DNA from: Kitasatospora sp. NBC_01246
GTDB lineage: Bacteria; Actinomycetota; Actinomycetes; Streptomycetales; Streptomycetaceae
DNA: 64,000 nt
Direction of reading: 5' to 3'
Assembly (NCBI RefSeq): GCF_036226505.1
Contig: NZ_CP108484.1
Span: forward strand, 7,969,501-8,033,500
Below are positions 53,219 through 62,313 of the stretch, piece by piece (the first letter of the stretch is position 1; each line of letters begins with the position of its first letter). The notes below the pieces were generated by a model. That model saw nothing but the letters and a program-made list of their open reading frames with translations. It did not search any database and was not told the DNA's origin. The translations under genes and the position numbers were made by a program.

Positions 53219-53845
53219 TCAACCCTGCGGGCGCCGTGCGCGGAACAGGACGTGGCCACTGTCGCCTTCGGGGACGAACTCCTCGTGCGACACCTCCAAG
53301 CCGGCACGCAGCAGCCAGGACCGGTTCGTCGCCGCGTCCGCGTGACTCCACCACATCGCGGCTCCGCCGCCGAGCCAGTTCTCGTCGGTCCCGGTCCAGG
53401 ACTGATGCCCGGTGGTGGCCAGAAACCAGCCGCCCGGCCGCAGCCACGAGGCGATCCGCTCCAGCAGGGCGGGCTGTTCCTCGACCGGAATGTGGATCAG
53501 CGCGTAGAGGCAGACGACGGCGTCGAAGGTCTCCGAGGGGAACGCCAGGGTCGTGGCGTCCGCTCGGACGAACTCGGCCCCCGGTACCAGCTCCCGAGCC
53601 CGCTGGATCTGGACACCGCTGATGTCGACGCCCGTGACGAGGTGCCCTGCCGCGGCGAGCGACCGGGCCACGGGAACTCCGGTCCCGCACCCCACATCCA
53701 GTACCGCGCCCGCATCCGGAAGCCGACCGAGCAGATCCTCGATCCATGATCCGTACTTCGTCTCGCTGCCGAACGCGCGCTCGTACTGAACGGAGAGCAA
53801 GTCGTACCCGCGCCGGACCAAGTCCTTCGGATCTTCAGGATTCAC
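53219..53845 (-). CDS. Class I SAM-dependent methyltransferase
   Basis: 208 residues. Motif I is VLDVGCGTGVPVARSLAAAGHLVTGVDIS; the later acceptor strand reads FVRADATTLAFPSETFDAVVCLYALIHIP, and the post-core region LLERIASWLRPGGWFLATTGH. Ubiquinone/menaquinone-type (Methyltransf_11/25) fold. The substrate is unknown. Start is GTG 53845, which begins VNPEDPKDLVRRGYDLLS, the usual N-terminal helix of this group; no strong ribosome site is visible. Not in an operon. Confidence 0.92.
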   Translation of the reverse strand: MNPEDPKDLVRRGYDLLSVQYERAFGSETKYGSWIEDLLGRLPDAGAVLDVGCGTGVPVARSLAAAGHLVTGVDISGVQIQRARELVPGAEFVRADATTLAFPSETFDAVVCLYALIHIPVEEQPALLERIASWLRPGGWFLATTGHQSWTGTDENWLGGGAAMWWSHADAATNRSWLLRAGLEVSHEEFVPEGDSGHVLFRARRPQG

Positions 53846-54130
53846 AGGGGTGCACGGTAACGGCCCCCGGCACGCGGAGCGACACCATTTCGGCTGCCTC
53901 CGGGCTGGAGCCGGAGGCCACCGCAGGCCCCGCAGAGACCAACCCCGAGGAGCACGGATTCGCAGCCTGTCCGACACGGGCCTGCCGTGAGGCCCGAGAG
54001 TGAAGGAGCGGCCGGCCCGCATCACTCCGACAGCGGTGAGCAGCGAACCCGTGGGGGCTGGATGCCGCGGGCGGGCAGCCCGGAAACCGGTTGGTGGGCG
54101 CCGCGGAGCCGCCCGTAGACTCCGGTGCTC

Positions 54131-55381
54131 GTGACCGAGACCAGCGCCACCGCAACCGTCCATGCCGCCGACGCCGCCGACGCCGAGCTGATCGGGCACG
54201 CCGTGGCCGCCGCCGGGCAGGGCATGATCGACCGCGAGACCGTGGCCGAAGTGGTGGTCCTGTGCGCGGTGGCCGGCGAGCACCTGCTGGTCGTCGGCGC
54301 GCCGGGCACGGCCAAGTCCGAGGCGGTCCGCCGGATCGCGGGGCAGCTCGGCGGCCGCTACTTCGAGTACCTGCTCGGCCGGTTCACCGAGCCCAACGAG
54401 CTGTTCGGCCCGGTCGACCTGCGTCGACTGCGCGAGGGCCGGATCGAGTTCGAGACCGCCGGGATGCTTCCCGAGGCCGAGATCGCCTTCCTCGACGAGG
54501 TGTTCCTCGGCTCCACCGCCGTCCTCAACACCCTGCTCGGCCTGCTCAACGAGCGGGTCTTCCGGCGCGGCGGCACCGTGCTGCACAGCCCGCTGCGGGT
54601 CTGCGTGGGCGCGGCCAACCACCTGCCGGACGACCCGGCGCTCGCCGCCTTCGCGGACCGCTTCCTGGCCCGGGTCTTCGTCGAGCCGGTGGCGGACGCG
54701 CGGCTGGAGGAACTGCTGGAGGCCGGCCGCCGGCCGGCGGCGTCCCCACTCCACCCGGGCGGCCTCGCGGGTCCGCGCGACCTCGCCGGTTCGGGCGACC
54801 TCGCCGGTTCGGGCGATCCGATGGGCCCGACCGGCCTCGCGGCCGCGGCCGACCGGCTCGGCGCGCTCGACCGGCTGGCCGCCGCCGCCCGGGCCTGCGA
54901 CCTCGACGAGGTCACCCCACTGGTCGCCGCCGCGCTGCGCCGGCTGCGCGCCGCGGGCGTGCCGATCAGCGACCGGCGGGCGGTCCGGTCGCAGAAGCTC
55001 GTCGCCGCGGCCGCCGTGCTCGACGGCCGGACGGCGGCCTCGGTCCGCGACCTGTGGGTGCTGCCGCTGGTCGCCCCCACCGCCGACGCCCAGGCGCAGG
55101 CCCGCGACACTCTCGCCGACCTGGTCGAGAAGGCCGCCAACCGCAGCCTGGTGCACGCCGCCGAGGAGCTGTCGCGCAGCTCGGCGGCCCGGGCCGAGCG
55201 GCTCGTCCGCACCGGTACGCAGCTGCTGGCCGCGCACCGCACCCTCCCCGAGGGGCGGGACTCCCGGCTGCGACTGGAGGCCGCGCTGCGGGAGATCGAC
55301 GCCGGGTTCGACCCGGCCGACCTGTCCGGGGCCCTGGCCGGGATACGTGCCGAGCTGGTCGCGGCGGTCGCGCCCGCATGA
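54131..55381 (+). CDS. MoxR-family AAA+ ATPase
   Basis: 416 residues. Walker A GAPGTAKSE (56-64), Walker B IAFLDEVF (D122, E123), sensor 1 VCVGAANHLP, and the MoxR-type helical lid with VPISDRRAVRSQKLVAAAAVLDGR. RFTEPNELFGPVDL is the family's characteristic pre-sensor block. MoxR ATPases act as chaperone-like remodelling motors with vWA partners. A low-complexity insert (about 212-235) includes an 18-bp exact duplication (54779-54796, 54797-54814). GTG 54131 is chosen, though a GTG at 54125 is in frame. It leads an operon in which the next genes all overlap; these resemble the bpX5, vWA and bpX6 parts of MoxR-vWA-bpX conflict systems. Confidence 0.92.
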   Translation: MTETSATATVHAADAADAELIGHAVAAAGQGMIDRETVAEVVVLCAVAGEHLLVVGAPGTAKSEAVRRIAGQLGGRYFEYLLGRFTEPNELFGPVDLRRLREGRIEFETAGMLPEAEIAFLDEVFLGSTAVLNTLLGLLNERVFRRGGTVLHSPLRVCVGAANHLPDDPALAAFADRFLARVFVEPVADARLEELLEAGRRPAASPLHPGGLAGPRDLAGSGDLAGSGDPMGPTGLAAAADRLGALDRLAAAARACDLDEVTPLVAAALRRLRAAGVPISDRRAVRSQKLVAAAAVLDGRTAASVRDLWVLPLVAPTADAQAQARDTLADLVEKAANRSLVHAAEELSRSSAARAERLVRTGTQLLAAHRTLPEGRDSRLRLEAALREIDAGFDPADLSGALAGIRAELVAAVAPA

Positions 55382-55905
55382 CCGGTACCGTCACCGCCCC
55401 GCCGTCCGGTTCGCTGCCCGCCCCGCTGCCCGGCTCGCCGTCCGTCCCGCCGTCCGTCCCGCTCCGCTGGGAGCGCCGCGAGCCGCCGTTGCCCGCCGCA
55501 GCCGTACTCGCCCTGGGCGCTGCCGTGGCCGCCCTGGCCGTGGCCGCGCGCGAACGGCTCGCCGGCGGTGCCCGGCTCGGCGTGGTCGCCGGCGACGGCG
55601 CGCTGCTGGTGCTCGGGGCCGAGGCCGACCTGCCCTGGGCGGACGGCGCCCGTTACCTGGGCCTCGACGCCGGTGTCCTGGTACCCACCACCGCGCGCCC
55701 CCGGCCCGCCGCGGCGCTCTGGCGCCGGGCCGTCGGTGCCGAGGGCGACCGCCGGCTCTGCGTCCTGCTCCCCGGGCACGCCCTGGTCGCCGACCCGCCG
55801 CCCCCCACCACCGACCCCGCCGCTCTGGACCCCTACACGGGCTCCACCGAGGACGCGTCCACCTCGGCGGCGCCGGACCCGGCCGCCGGGGGCGGCCCGC
55901 GATGA
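55378..55905 (+). CDS. bpX5-like domain protein
   Basis: 175 residues. After a Pro/Ser-rich N terminus, the core reads VPLRWERREPPLPAAAVLALGAAVAALAVAARERLAGGARLGVVAGDGALLVLGAEADLPWADGARYLGLDAGVLVPTTARPRPAAALWRRAV, resembling the bpX5 domain that accompanies MoxR ATPases in NTP-dependent conflict systems; DLPWADGARYLG is the most telling stretch. The domain's activity is unknown. No signal peptide or convincing membrane helix (one short hydrophobic run at 37-58). The ATG overlaps the MoxR stop (ATGA) and its own stop overlaps the next small ORF (ATGA). Identification is from memory and needs a profile search. Confidence 0.75.
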   Translation: MTGTVTAPPSGSLPAPLPGSPSVPPSVPLRWERREPPLPAAAVLALGAAVAALAVAARERLAGGARLGVVAGDGALLVLGAEADLPWADGARYLGLDAGVLVPTTARPRPAAALWRRAVGAEGDRRLCVLLPGHALVADPPPPTTDPAALDPYTGSTEDASTSAAPDPAAGGGPR

Positions 55906-56102
55906 CCGCCCGACCCACGGCCGTCCCGCCGGGCCACCCCGGGCCGGCCGCGCGAACCCGCCGTCGGCGTCCGGTCGCCGCCGCGGCAGGGTGCGGCTGC
56001 CTGTTCCCCGGTGTCGGGGCCGTGCCCGCTCCCGCGCCCACTCCCGCCGTCCGTCGCGCCCCGAGCGCCCCGGGCCCGTCCTGCGGGAGTGTCCTGCGAT
56101 GA
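55902..56102 (+). CDS. Small coupled ORF inside the MoxR/bpX operon
   Basis: 66 residues, bounded by ATGA overlaps with the bpX5-like gene and the vWA-like gene. The first residues (MTARPTAVPP) echo the next protein's start (MTARLPAALA), and both genes begin with GCGATGACCGCCCGA, so the ORF may come from a short local duplication. It is Pro/Ala/Arg-rich with two Cys-containing stretches (AGCGCLFPG, GPSCGS) and no domain I recognise. It may be a real small subunit, a translational spacer, or the remains of a larger gene. Confidence 0.45.
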   Translation: MTARPTAVPPGHPGPAARTRRRRPVAAAAGCGCLFPGVGAVPAPAPTPAVRRAPSAPGPSCGSVLR

Positions 56103-57775
56103 CCGCCCGACTCCCCGCCGCGCTGGCCCCCTGGGCCGCCGGTCTGTCCGCGCTGACGCCGGAACTCGCCGTCGCGCTGGGCCCGTTGCTGCGCCGCCTG
56201 GATGCCCTGATCGGCGAGCGTGAGCCCGCCGTCGACGACCGCGGCACCCCGGACGGGCACGGCGGCCTCGCCCGGTCCGGTCGGCCCGACCAACTGCTGC
56301 CCTCCGAGTGGCTGCTGGCCGACGAAGCCCCCGACGAGTTCCTGCGCCGCCTGGCCGAGGGTGAACTCCTGCACCTGGCACCCGAGTTCCGCGCCCCGAC
56401 GGTACGCGGCCGGATCGTCGCGCTGGCCGACACCGGCCCCGCCCAGGCGGGCGCCGGGCGGCTCGTCCAGCTCGCCGCCCTGCTGGTCCTGCACCGCCGG
56501 GCAGCCGCGCGCGGCACCGAACTGGTCGTCGGCATCCTGGGTGACCCGCCCGGCCAGTGGCTCACCGGGGACCTCCCGGAGCTGCTGCCGCGCTGGCTCG
56601 CCGCCCGCCGGCACACCGACCCGACGCCCGAGGACGTCCGGCGGGCCCGGCAGGGGCTGGACGACGCCGACCGGTCCTGGCTGCTCACCTCGCCCCGGCT
56701 GGCCGACCGGCTCGCCTCCCGCCAGCACGTGCTGGCGAGCGAGCCGAGCGGCTGGAGCGCCGACGGCGCCGTCCGCGTCACCGTGCGCCTCGCGCGGACG
56801 TCCGTCGAGCTGCCGCTGCCCCCGGCGCCGATCGCCGTCCGGGCGCTGCGCGGCGCCGAGTTCCGCCGGGCCGCGCCGACGGTGGTCGCCGTTCCGGTCG
56901 GGGCGACCGGGCGGGCGCAGCCGGTCTTCACCACCGACGCCCGCACCCTCCTGCTGAGGGGCCGGAACACCGCCACCCTGCTCGCGGCCAACCTGCCCGG
57001 TGCCGGGCCGGAGCACGACGGCGCGATCCGGACCCGCCGCCACCACCTGCACGGGCCGGTGGTCGCGGCGGGCCGGATCGGCCGGCGCCTGATCGCCCTC
57101 CACCTCAGGGGGGAGCGGCTCCTTCCGTACGTCAGTGGTCGCCCGCTCGGGGCGAGCGGCGAGTTCACCGTCGAGCTGGCCGCCCTCGGGCTCGACCGGG
57201 CCGTCCTGGAACCCGTGTGCACCGGCCCGCTCCGGCCGGTGCTGCGCGACGGCGACGACCTGCTCTGCCCGCTGGGCGGCCGGTGGTGGCGGATCGAGCG
57301 AGGCGGGAGCGCCCGCGACGACGGGCCGTTGGCCCCCGGCGCGGAGCAGCGCGGCTTCCAGCGGGTCCGCGAGCGGCGGCTGTTCCCGCACCCGCTGCTG
57401 CCCGAGGCGGAGCGGGCCCGGCACGTCGTGCACGGCGGCACCACCCAGGCCTGGTCCGAGGACGGCAGGAACTGGGTGGTGCAGCCCCGGCAGGGCGGCC
57501 GGGTACGGCTCTCGTTCCGGGAGCGGGCCGAGGTGGTCGGCCTGGTCCACCAGGGCGCGGTGCCGGCGCTGATCACCTGCACCCTCGACGGCCGGCAGGT
57601 GCGCAGCATCCGGCCGGACGGCACCCGCACGCTCGGCCGCTTCTCCGGCGGCGTCAACCCGGCCGCCGTCCACCCGACCCTGCCCCTGCTCGCCGCCGAA
57701 CCGCGCCCGGGCCGGATCGTCATCGGCGACGCCAACACCGGCCGCGTCCTCTACCACCTCGGGAGCGACCAGTGA
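56099..57775 (+). CDS. vWA-like protein of the MoxR/bpX operon
   Basis: 558 residues. The middle block VRGRIVALADTGPAQAGAGRLVQLAALLVLHRRAAARGTELVVGILGD resembles a vWA domain with a divergent metal site (DTGPxQ instead of DxSxS). The C-terminal ~200 residues have beta-propeller-like short units (LRGERLLPYVSGRPLG; GDDLLCPLGGRWWRIERG; WSEDGRNWVVQ; DGTRTLGRFSGG; TGRVLYHLG). vWA proteins are the usual partners of MoxR motors. The start overlaps the preceding stop (ATGA); the stop overlaps the next start (GTGA). I am confident of the gene, less so of the vWA call. Confidence 0.72.
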   Translation: MTARLPAALAPWAAGLSALTPELAVALGPLLRRLDALIGEREPAVDDRGTPDGHGGLARSGRPDQLLPSEWLLADEAPDEFLRRLAEGELLHLAPEFRAPTVRGRIVALADTGPAQAGAGRLVQLAALLVLHRRAAARGTELVVGILGDPPGQWLTGDLPELLPRWLAARRHTDPTPEDVRRARQGLDDADRSWLLTSPRLADRLASRQHVLASEPSGWSADGAVRVTVRLARTSVELPLPPAPIAVRALRGAEFRRAAPTVVAVPVGATGRAQPVFTTDARTLLLRGRNTATLLAANLPGAGPEHDGAIRTRRHHLHGPVVAAGRIGRRLIALHLRGERLLPYVSGRPLGASGEFTVELAALGLDRAVLEPVCTGPLRPVLRDGDDLLCPLGGRWWRIERGGSARDDGPLAPGAEQRGFQRVRERRLFPHPLLPEAERARHVVHGGTTQAWSEDGRNWVVQPRQGGRVRLSFRERAEVVGLVHQGAVPALITCTLDGRQVRSIRPDGTRTLGRFSGGVNPAAVHPTLPLLAAEPRPGRIVIGDANTGRVLYHLGSDQ

Positions 57776-60738
57776 GCGCCACCGCCGCCGCCGCGTTCCG
57801 CGCCACCGTGGCCGCGGCCGGCTTCGTCCTGGACGTCCCGGTGATCGGCGCGGCCGAGGCCGCCGAGCGCGTCCTGGCCCACTGGGCGGACGGCGCCGAG
57901 CTGCGCGCGCTCCCGGACGGCCGCTGGCTGCTCGTCCTCGCCGAGCCGGTCGAGGCCCGGGCGGACCGCGCGCCCGGACTGCCCGTGCGGCGCCTGCCCG
58001 GCGGCGGGCTGGCCGCGGTCGGCGCCGAGGGCGCCCCGGTGCCGACGGGCCGGCTCGCCCTCCCCGTGGCGGGGGCGGTGGCGACGCACCCGATCGCCGA
58101 ACTGCCGCCGCTGGACCCCTCGGACTGGCTCGACCCGGCCGGACTCACCCTCCACCGGCTCGCGCCGGTCGGTGCGGTGGCCGAGCCCGCGCCCGTCGTC
58201 GAGGACCTGCCCCGGCCCGCCCGGCCCGACCTGCGGGCGGCGGCCGGCGTCGGGGCCCGCTCCGAGCGCGCCCGCCGTCTGACCGAGGCGGCTCCGCCCG
58301 GCGGCGGCCGGCGGGTCCGCCTCCCGGGCCTGTCCCGGGCCGCCCGGTGGTTCGGCCGGCTTCGGCTGCCCCGCTGGGGGGACGGGTCCGGCCCGGTGGC
58401 GTTCATGGCGGCGGCCGTCCTCATCGTCGTCGTCGCCGTGTTCCTGGTCGTCCGGTTCGCCCAGCTGATCGTGGACCGCGGCTTCCACCCCGGCGGGGTC
58501 CTGTTCGCGGTGGCCGTCACCGCCCTCCTCGCCCGGGGCAGTTGGGCCGCCCGGGGCACGTCCGCCGGAACCGCCGGAACTGGCGGCTCCGCCGCGCGCC
58601 CGGCGGGCGGGCGGCCGGTCCGCGCCCGGCGGCCGCTGCTGCGGGGGCTGCTCGCCCGGCTCGTCGTGCGCAGCCCCGCCGGCCGGCTGGTCCACGGCCG
58701 CCACGCCCGCTACCTGCGGGAGCTGACCCGCGCCTTCGAGCAGCGCCGCTGGGACGACGCGCTGCGCGACGCGCTCCGGCTCGCCGGCGAATCCCGCCCC
58801 ACCGAGCAGGGGTGGCTCTCGCTCGGCCTGCCCCGGCGCTTCGCGGGCGCGCTGCGGCCGACCCCGGTCACCGGCGGCCCGGCGGGCGTCTCGCCGATGT
58901 CCGGGCCGACCGTGCAGCAGCACCTGGCCGGTCTCTACCGGCAGGCCGCCACCGCGCTGGAGCAGGAGGGGCGGATCGACGAGGCGGCGTTCGTGCTCGC
59001 CGACCTGCTGGACGCCCCGGCCGAGGCGGTCGCCCTGCTGGACCGGCACGGCCGGACCGCTCAGGCCGCCGAACTCGCCGAGGGCCGTGGGCTGGCCGCC
59101 GATCTGGTGGTGCGGCTCTGGTGGCGGGCGGGTGAGCGCGGGCGGGCGGTCCGGACGGCGCACCGGCGGGCCGCCTTCGCCGACGCCGTCGAGCGGCTGA
59201 GCGCCGATGACCCGGGGGCCGGGCGTGAGCTGCGGGCCGCCTGGGTCGAGCACTGCCGCGCGGGCGGCGACCGACTGGGCGCGGTCGAAGCCGCCTGGCC
59301 GGACGAGGAGTTGCGGCCCTCGGTGGCCGCCGACCTGCGGGACGCGGTCGCGCTCGGCGGGCCGGCGCGCGGCCGGGCACTCGCCCACCTGCTGGCCCTC
59401 GGCGCGGGGGAGGCGACCCGGGCGCTCGCGCTGGCCGTCCTGGAGGACGCCGGCGACGACACCGGCACCACCGATGACGCCGGCGTCACCGACGCCGGCC
59501 GCGGCCGGGCGACCGGCCGGTCCGCGCTGGCCGGTGCGCTGGCCGGGCTGCCGGGCGCGGACCCGGCGAACGACCGCGAACTCGCCACGGCGGCGCTCCG
59601 CGCCGTGGTCCGCGACGGCGGCTTCGGCGGGGCCGGCGGCTCCGGCGCCCCGCTCGACCAGCGCACCGAGACCGCCCTGTTCGAGCAGCTGGCGAAGCGT
59701 GCCGACCCGCTGGTCGCGGCGGATCTGCCGCGACCGCGCCGGCCCGCCCGTCCCACGGCCGACGCCGGGCACGAGTGGGCCTTCGTGGACCGGCCCGGGA
59801 CGCTCCCGGTCCTGGACGCGGCGCGGCTGGAGTCGGGCCTGCTGCTGGTGGCCTGCGGCCAGGCGGGGGTGCGACTGCTCGGGCCCGACGGCCGGGTGAA
59901 GGCCCGCTGGGACGTCCCGGCGGACGAACTCGTCCTGGCCGACCACGGCGGCGCCGCCCTGCTGGTGGCCCGGTACGGGCAGGTCCGCGAGATCTCCCGG
60001 CTGGACCTCGGCACCCGCGCCGTCCGGTACTGGGGCACGGTGCGGGTGCACGGGCTCGTGCCGTCCTTCGACGGCCGACAGCTGCTGACCCGGGACGAGG
60101 AGGGCATCGCCGTCCTCGACACCCTGGCCGCGCGCCCGACCGTGGTGTGGCGGGAGCTCGGTGGCGAGCAGCGGCCCGTCGGCCCGCTGGTGCGCACCCC
60201 CACGTCCTGCGCGTCCGTCGTCGCCTCCCGGCTGCCCGGGGGTGGCGTGCTGACGGAGCTGTGGCGCTGGGACCAGCCCGGCTGGGAGCTGCGCTCGCGC
60301 ACCGCGCTGGAGGCCGACCTCCTCGGCGAGGGCACGGCGCTGCTGGCGACCGGCCGGCTGCTGACCGGCCAACCCGATCCGGCCCGGGGCAGCACCACAC
60401 TGCGCTGGTCGACCGACCGGGAGCCGGTGGAACGACTCGTCGACGGCGTGGCGCCGGCCGGGCCGGTCGTCGACGGCGAGCACTGGGCCCTGACGCTCGC
60501 CCCGGCCGCCGACGGCACCGTCCGCGTCCCCACCGGCACCGCGAGCGAGGCGGACCCGCCGCGGACCCTGCTGCTCCCGAACGCGACGGCGGCGGGGCAG
60601 CCGGGTGCCGGTCTGCCGGCGGTGGGCCTGCGCCACCACGGCGGGGCACTGACGTTCTGGCACCGCTCCGGCCGGGTGCTCGCCACCACCGCCGACGGCT
60701 CGGCCGTCCTCGCCAACCTGCGGGTCACCACCGGGTGA
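57772..60738 (+). CDS. bpX6-like domain membrane protein
   Basis: 988 residues. The N terminus (FRATVAAAGFVLDVPVIGAAEAAERVLAHWADGAELRALPDGRWLLVLAEPVEARADRAPGLPVRRLPG) matches what I know of the bpX6 domain. Two membrane segments lie at about 209-233 (FMAAAVLIVVVAVFLVVRFAQLIV) and 240-260. An alpha-helical repeat part follows (AAFVLADLLDAPAEAVALLDRHGRTAQAAELAEG; ADLVVRLWWRAGERGRAVRTAHRRAAF) and then a propeller-like C terminus. It may be the large scaffold or effector-binding component of the MoxR system. Its GTG overlaps the vWA-like stop. Confidence 0.78.
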   Translation: MSATAAAAFRATVAAAGFVLDVPVIGAAEAAERVLAHWADGAELRALPDGRWLLVLAEPVEARADRAPGLPVRRLPGGGLAAVGAEGAPVPTGRLALPVAGAVATHPIAELPPLDPSDWLDPAGLTLHRLAPVGAVAEPAPVVEDLPRPARPDLRAAAGVGARSERARRLTEAAPPGGGRRVRLPGLSRAARWFGRLRLPRWGDGSGPVAFMAAAVLIVVVAVFLVVRFAQLIVDRGFHPGGVLFAVAVTALLARGSWAARGTSAGTAGTGGSAARPAGGRPVRARRPLLRGLLARLVVRSPAGRLVHGRHARYLRELTRAFEQRRWDDALRDALRLAGESRPTEQGWLSLGLPRRFAGALRPTPVTGGPAGVSPMSGPTVQQHLAGLYRQAATALEQEGRIDEAAFVLADLLDAPAEAVALLDRHGRTAQAAELAEGRGLAADLVVRLWWRAGERGRAVRTAHRRAAFADAVERLSADDPGAGRELRAAWVEHCRAGGDRLGAVEAAWPDEELRPSVAADLRDAVALGGPARGRALAHLLALGAGEATRALALAVLEDAGDDTGTTDDAGVTDAGRGRATGRSALAGALAGLPGADPANDRELATAALRAVVRDGGFGGAGGSGAPLDQRTETALFEQLAKRADPLVAADLPRPRRPARPTADAGHEWAFVDRPGTLPVLDAARLESGLLLVACGQAGVRLLGPDGRVKARWDVPADELVLADHGGAALLVARYGQVREISRLDLGTRAVRYWGTVRVHGLVPSFDGRQLLTRDEEGIAVLDTLAARPTVVWRELGGEQRPVGPLVRTPTSCASVVASRLPGGGVLTELWRWDQPGWELRSRTALEADLLGEGTALLATGRLLTGQPDPARGSTTLRWSTDREPVERLVDGVAPAGPVVDGEHWALTLAPAADGTVRVPTGTASEADPPRTLLLPNATAAGQPGAGLPAVGLRHHGGALTFWHRSGRVLATTADGSAVLANLRVTTG

Positions 60739-60953
60739 CCGCTGCTCGGCAGCCGAGCGGCGCGCGGTGGACCCCCACCGGGCGGAGCGGGCCGCTGGGC
60801 TGTCCGCCGGGGGCGCCGCCACGGGGCCCGTCGCCCCGGCGGGGACGGCCTCCCGGCCGCCGCCACCGGCCGGGGCGCCGGTGGAGCGCCGGTGGAGCGC
60901 CGCCGGAGCCCGGTGCCGGCTGCCGGGCGGCGGTGCGGGGCCTCGGCGGGCGG

Positions 60954-61865
60954 TCAGTCCACTTTGGCCAGGGCCCGGGAGAGGCGTTCGCCCGCCGCGC
61001 GGTCGAAGCCGTCGGGGCAGTCGATGCCCTGGGACTGCGCCAGTTCGCGGACGTGCAGGTCGGCGAGTGCCTCGGTGAGGTCGGCGAACGCCACCGCGGC
61101 GTCCCGCCCCCGGCGCAGGCCGAGGCCGACGGCGGCCGCGCCCGCCGGTGCGGCCGGCCACCACCAGAGGCCCAGCAACAGGTACCCGATGCCCCAGGCA
61201 CAGAGCCGGGCGGCGGCGCCCAGCTGGAGGCGGGCGGTGTGCAGCTCCGCGCGGGTGCCGTCGGCGGCGAGCAGCCACAGATGGGGCCAGGCGGCCGCGA
61301 GGTCCAGGCGGTAGGCGCGCCAGAGGCGTTGGCCGGGGGCGGCCAGCCGGTCCCCGGTGCGGAACGGATGGCGCGGGCGGGCCGCCGCGACGCGGTTGCG
61401 TTCGGCGTAGCGGAGCTCCGCGGTGTCGGCCAGGTCGTCGGCGTCGGCCGCGCCGGCGATCCGGGCGCGGCCCGCCGCCAGCAGGGCCGACCGGTAGGCC
61501 TCGTCCGCCGTGCGCCAGCGGCGCAGCCGCCGGTCGGCGAGGCGGCGCAGCAGCGGGCCGCGCGCCTCGGCGCACCAGAGCAGTTCCACCCCGGTGCCCA
61601 GCGCCTGGGCGGCCGCCCCGATCGCGGCCGCGCCGACCAGGACGGCCAGGGCGACGACGGCGATCACGGCGGCGCTGTGCGAGCCGGGCGCGGCGGCCAG
61701 GTCGTCGAGTCGTGAGCGGAGCCGGCCGAGGTCGCCCCAGTGGCGCTGGCCGAGGACGCCGGCGGTGGTCAGGGCGGCGAGGTAGAGCAGGCCGGGGAGG
61801 GCGAGCAGCGCGACCCAGCGTTCGGCGATCCGGCCGCCCAGCGCGCCGAGGAAGGCGCTGGTCAC
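60954..61865 (-). CDS. Membrane protein of unknown family
   Basis: 303 residues with two hydrophobic segments near the N terminus (WVALLALPGLLYLAALTTAGVL, 16-37; VIAVVALAVLVGAAAIGAAAQAL, 65-87), a long basic middle part and two more around 220-250 (LCAWGIGYLLLGLWWWPAAPAGAAAVGLGL). The middle contains TADEAYRSALLAAGRARIAGAADADDLADTAELRYAERNRVAAARPRHPF. No family recognised. Its GTG overlaps the stop of the preceding Cys-motif gene (GTGA), so the two are a unit. It converges on the bpX6-like gene with 215 bp between. Confidence 0.75.
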   Translation of the reverse strand: MTSAFLGALGGRIAERWVALLALPGLLYLAALTTAGVLGQRHWGDLGRLRSRLDDLAAAPGSHSAAVIAVVALAVLVGAAAIGAAAQALGTGVELLWCAEARGPLLRRLADRRLRRWRTADEAYRSALLAAGRARIAGAADADDLADTAELRYAERNRVAAARPRHPFRTGDRLAAPGQRLWRAYRLDLAAAWPHLWLLAADGTRAELHTARLQLGAAARLCAWGIGYLLLGLWWWPAAPAGAAAVGLGLRRGRDAAVAFADLTEALADLHVRELAQSQGIDCPDGFDRAAGERLSRALAKVD

Positions 61866-62290
61866 CGGAGTCCGACCGCCCGCAGCGGCTGTCCGAACAC
61901 CCGGCACTGCGACGCCTGCGCGGCGTCCGGCACCTCCACCCGGCCGCAGTGTCCGTGCGGGCAGGCCAGGACGTGCAGCGGCGGGTGGCCCGGGCCGGAG
62001 ACCGGCAGGGCGCGGTAGGCGGGGCCGGGGCCGGGGGTCGTGCGGAAGGAGCCGAGCCCGGCGCTGTGCCCGGCCATCAGCAGCAGCTCCTCCAACTCGT
62101 CGAACACGTCGTCGAGTTCCGCCGCCGGTCGGCCGGCCCGCAGCTCAGCGGTGAGGTGTTCCACCAGGCGGTGCCCCGCCGGGCCGAGGTCGAGCGAGTC
62201 GGGTGCGGAGGTCAGCCGCCGGCAGAACTCCCCCAACCGCGCGTGCCCGGCCGTCGGACCGTCCGGCTCGCGGCTCGCCGTCTCGACCAC
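61862..62290 (-). CDS. Small protein with CPHGHC-type Cys motif
   Basis: 142 residues. An N-terminal helical half is followed by a Cys cluster near the C terminus: ACPHGHCGRVEVPDAAQASQCRVFGQPL, i.e. CxxxxC...C with nearby His, suggesting a small metal (zinc) site. Similar small proteins occur beside TPR/CHAT genes in streptomycetes as I recall. GTG 62290 has AGGGGG about 4 nt upstream. Translation is coupled to the membrane protein via GTGA. Divergent from the TPR gene across two direct repeats. Function unknown. Confidence 0.75.
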   Translation of the reverse strand: MVETASREPDGPTAGHARLGEFCRRLTSAPDSLDLGPAGHRLVEHLTAELRAGRPAAELDDVFDELEELLLMAGHSAGLGSFRTTPGPGPAYRALPVSGPGHPPLHVLACPHGHCGRVEVPDAAQASQCRVFGQPLRAVGLR

Positions 62291-62313
62291 CCGGCCCCCT
62301 TCATGGCGTCGTC

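Noticed and set aside
54358-57738. A minus-strand open frame of over 1100 codons opposite the MoxR, bpX5-like and vWA-like genes
   Set aside because: Arg/Ser/Pro-rich with no recognisable domain; the plus-strand genes have Walker motifs, coherent domains and overlapping starts.
57751-61575. A minus-strand open frame of over 1270 codons across the bpX6-like gene
   Set aside because: Shadow of the plus-strand gene; low complexity and no domain. It also crosses into the frame of a different real gene.
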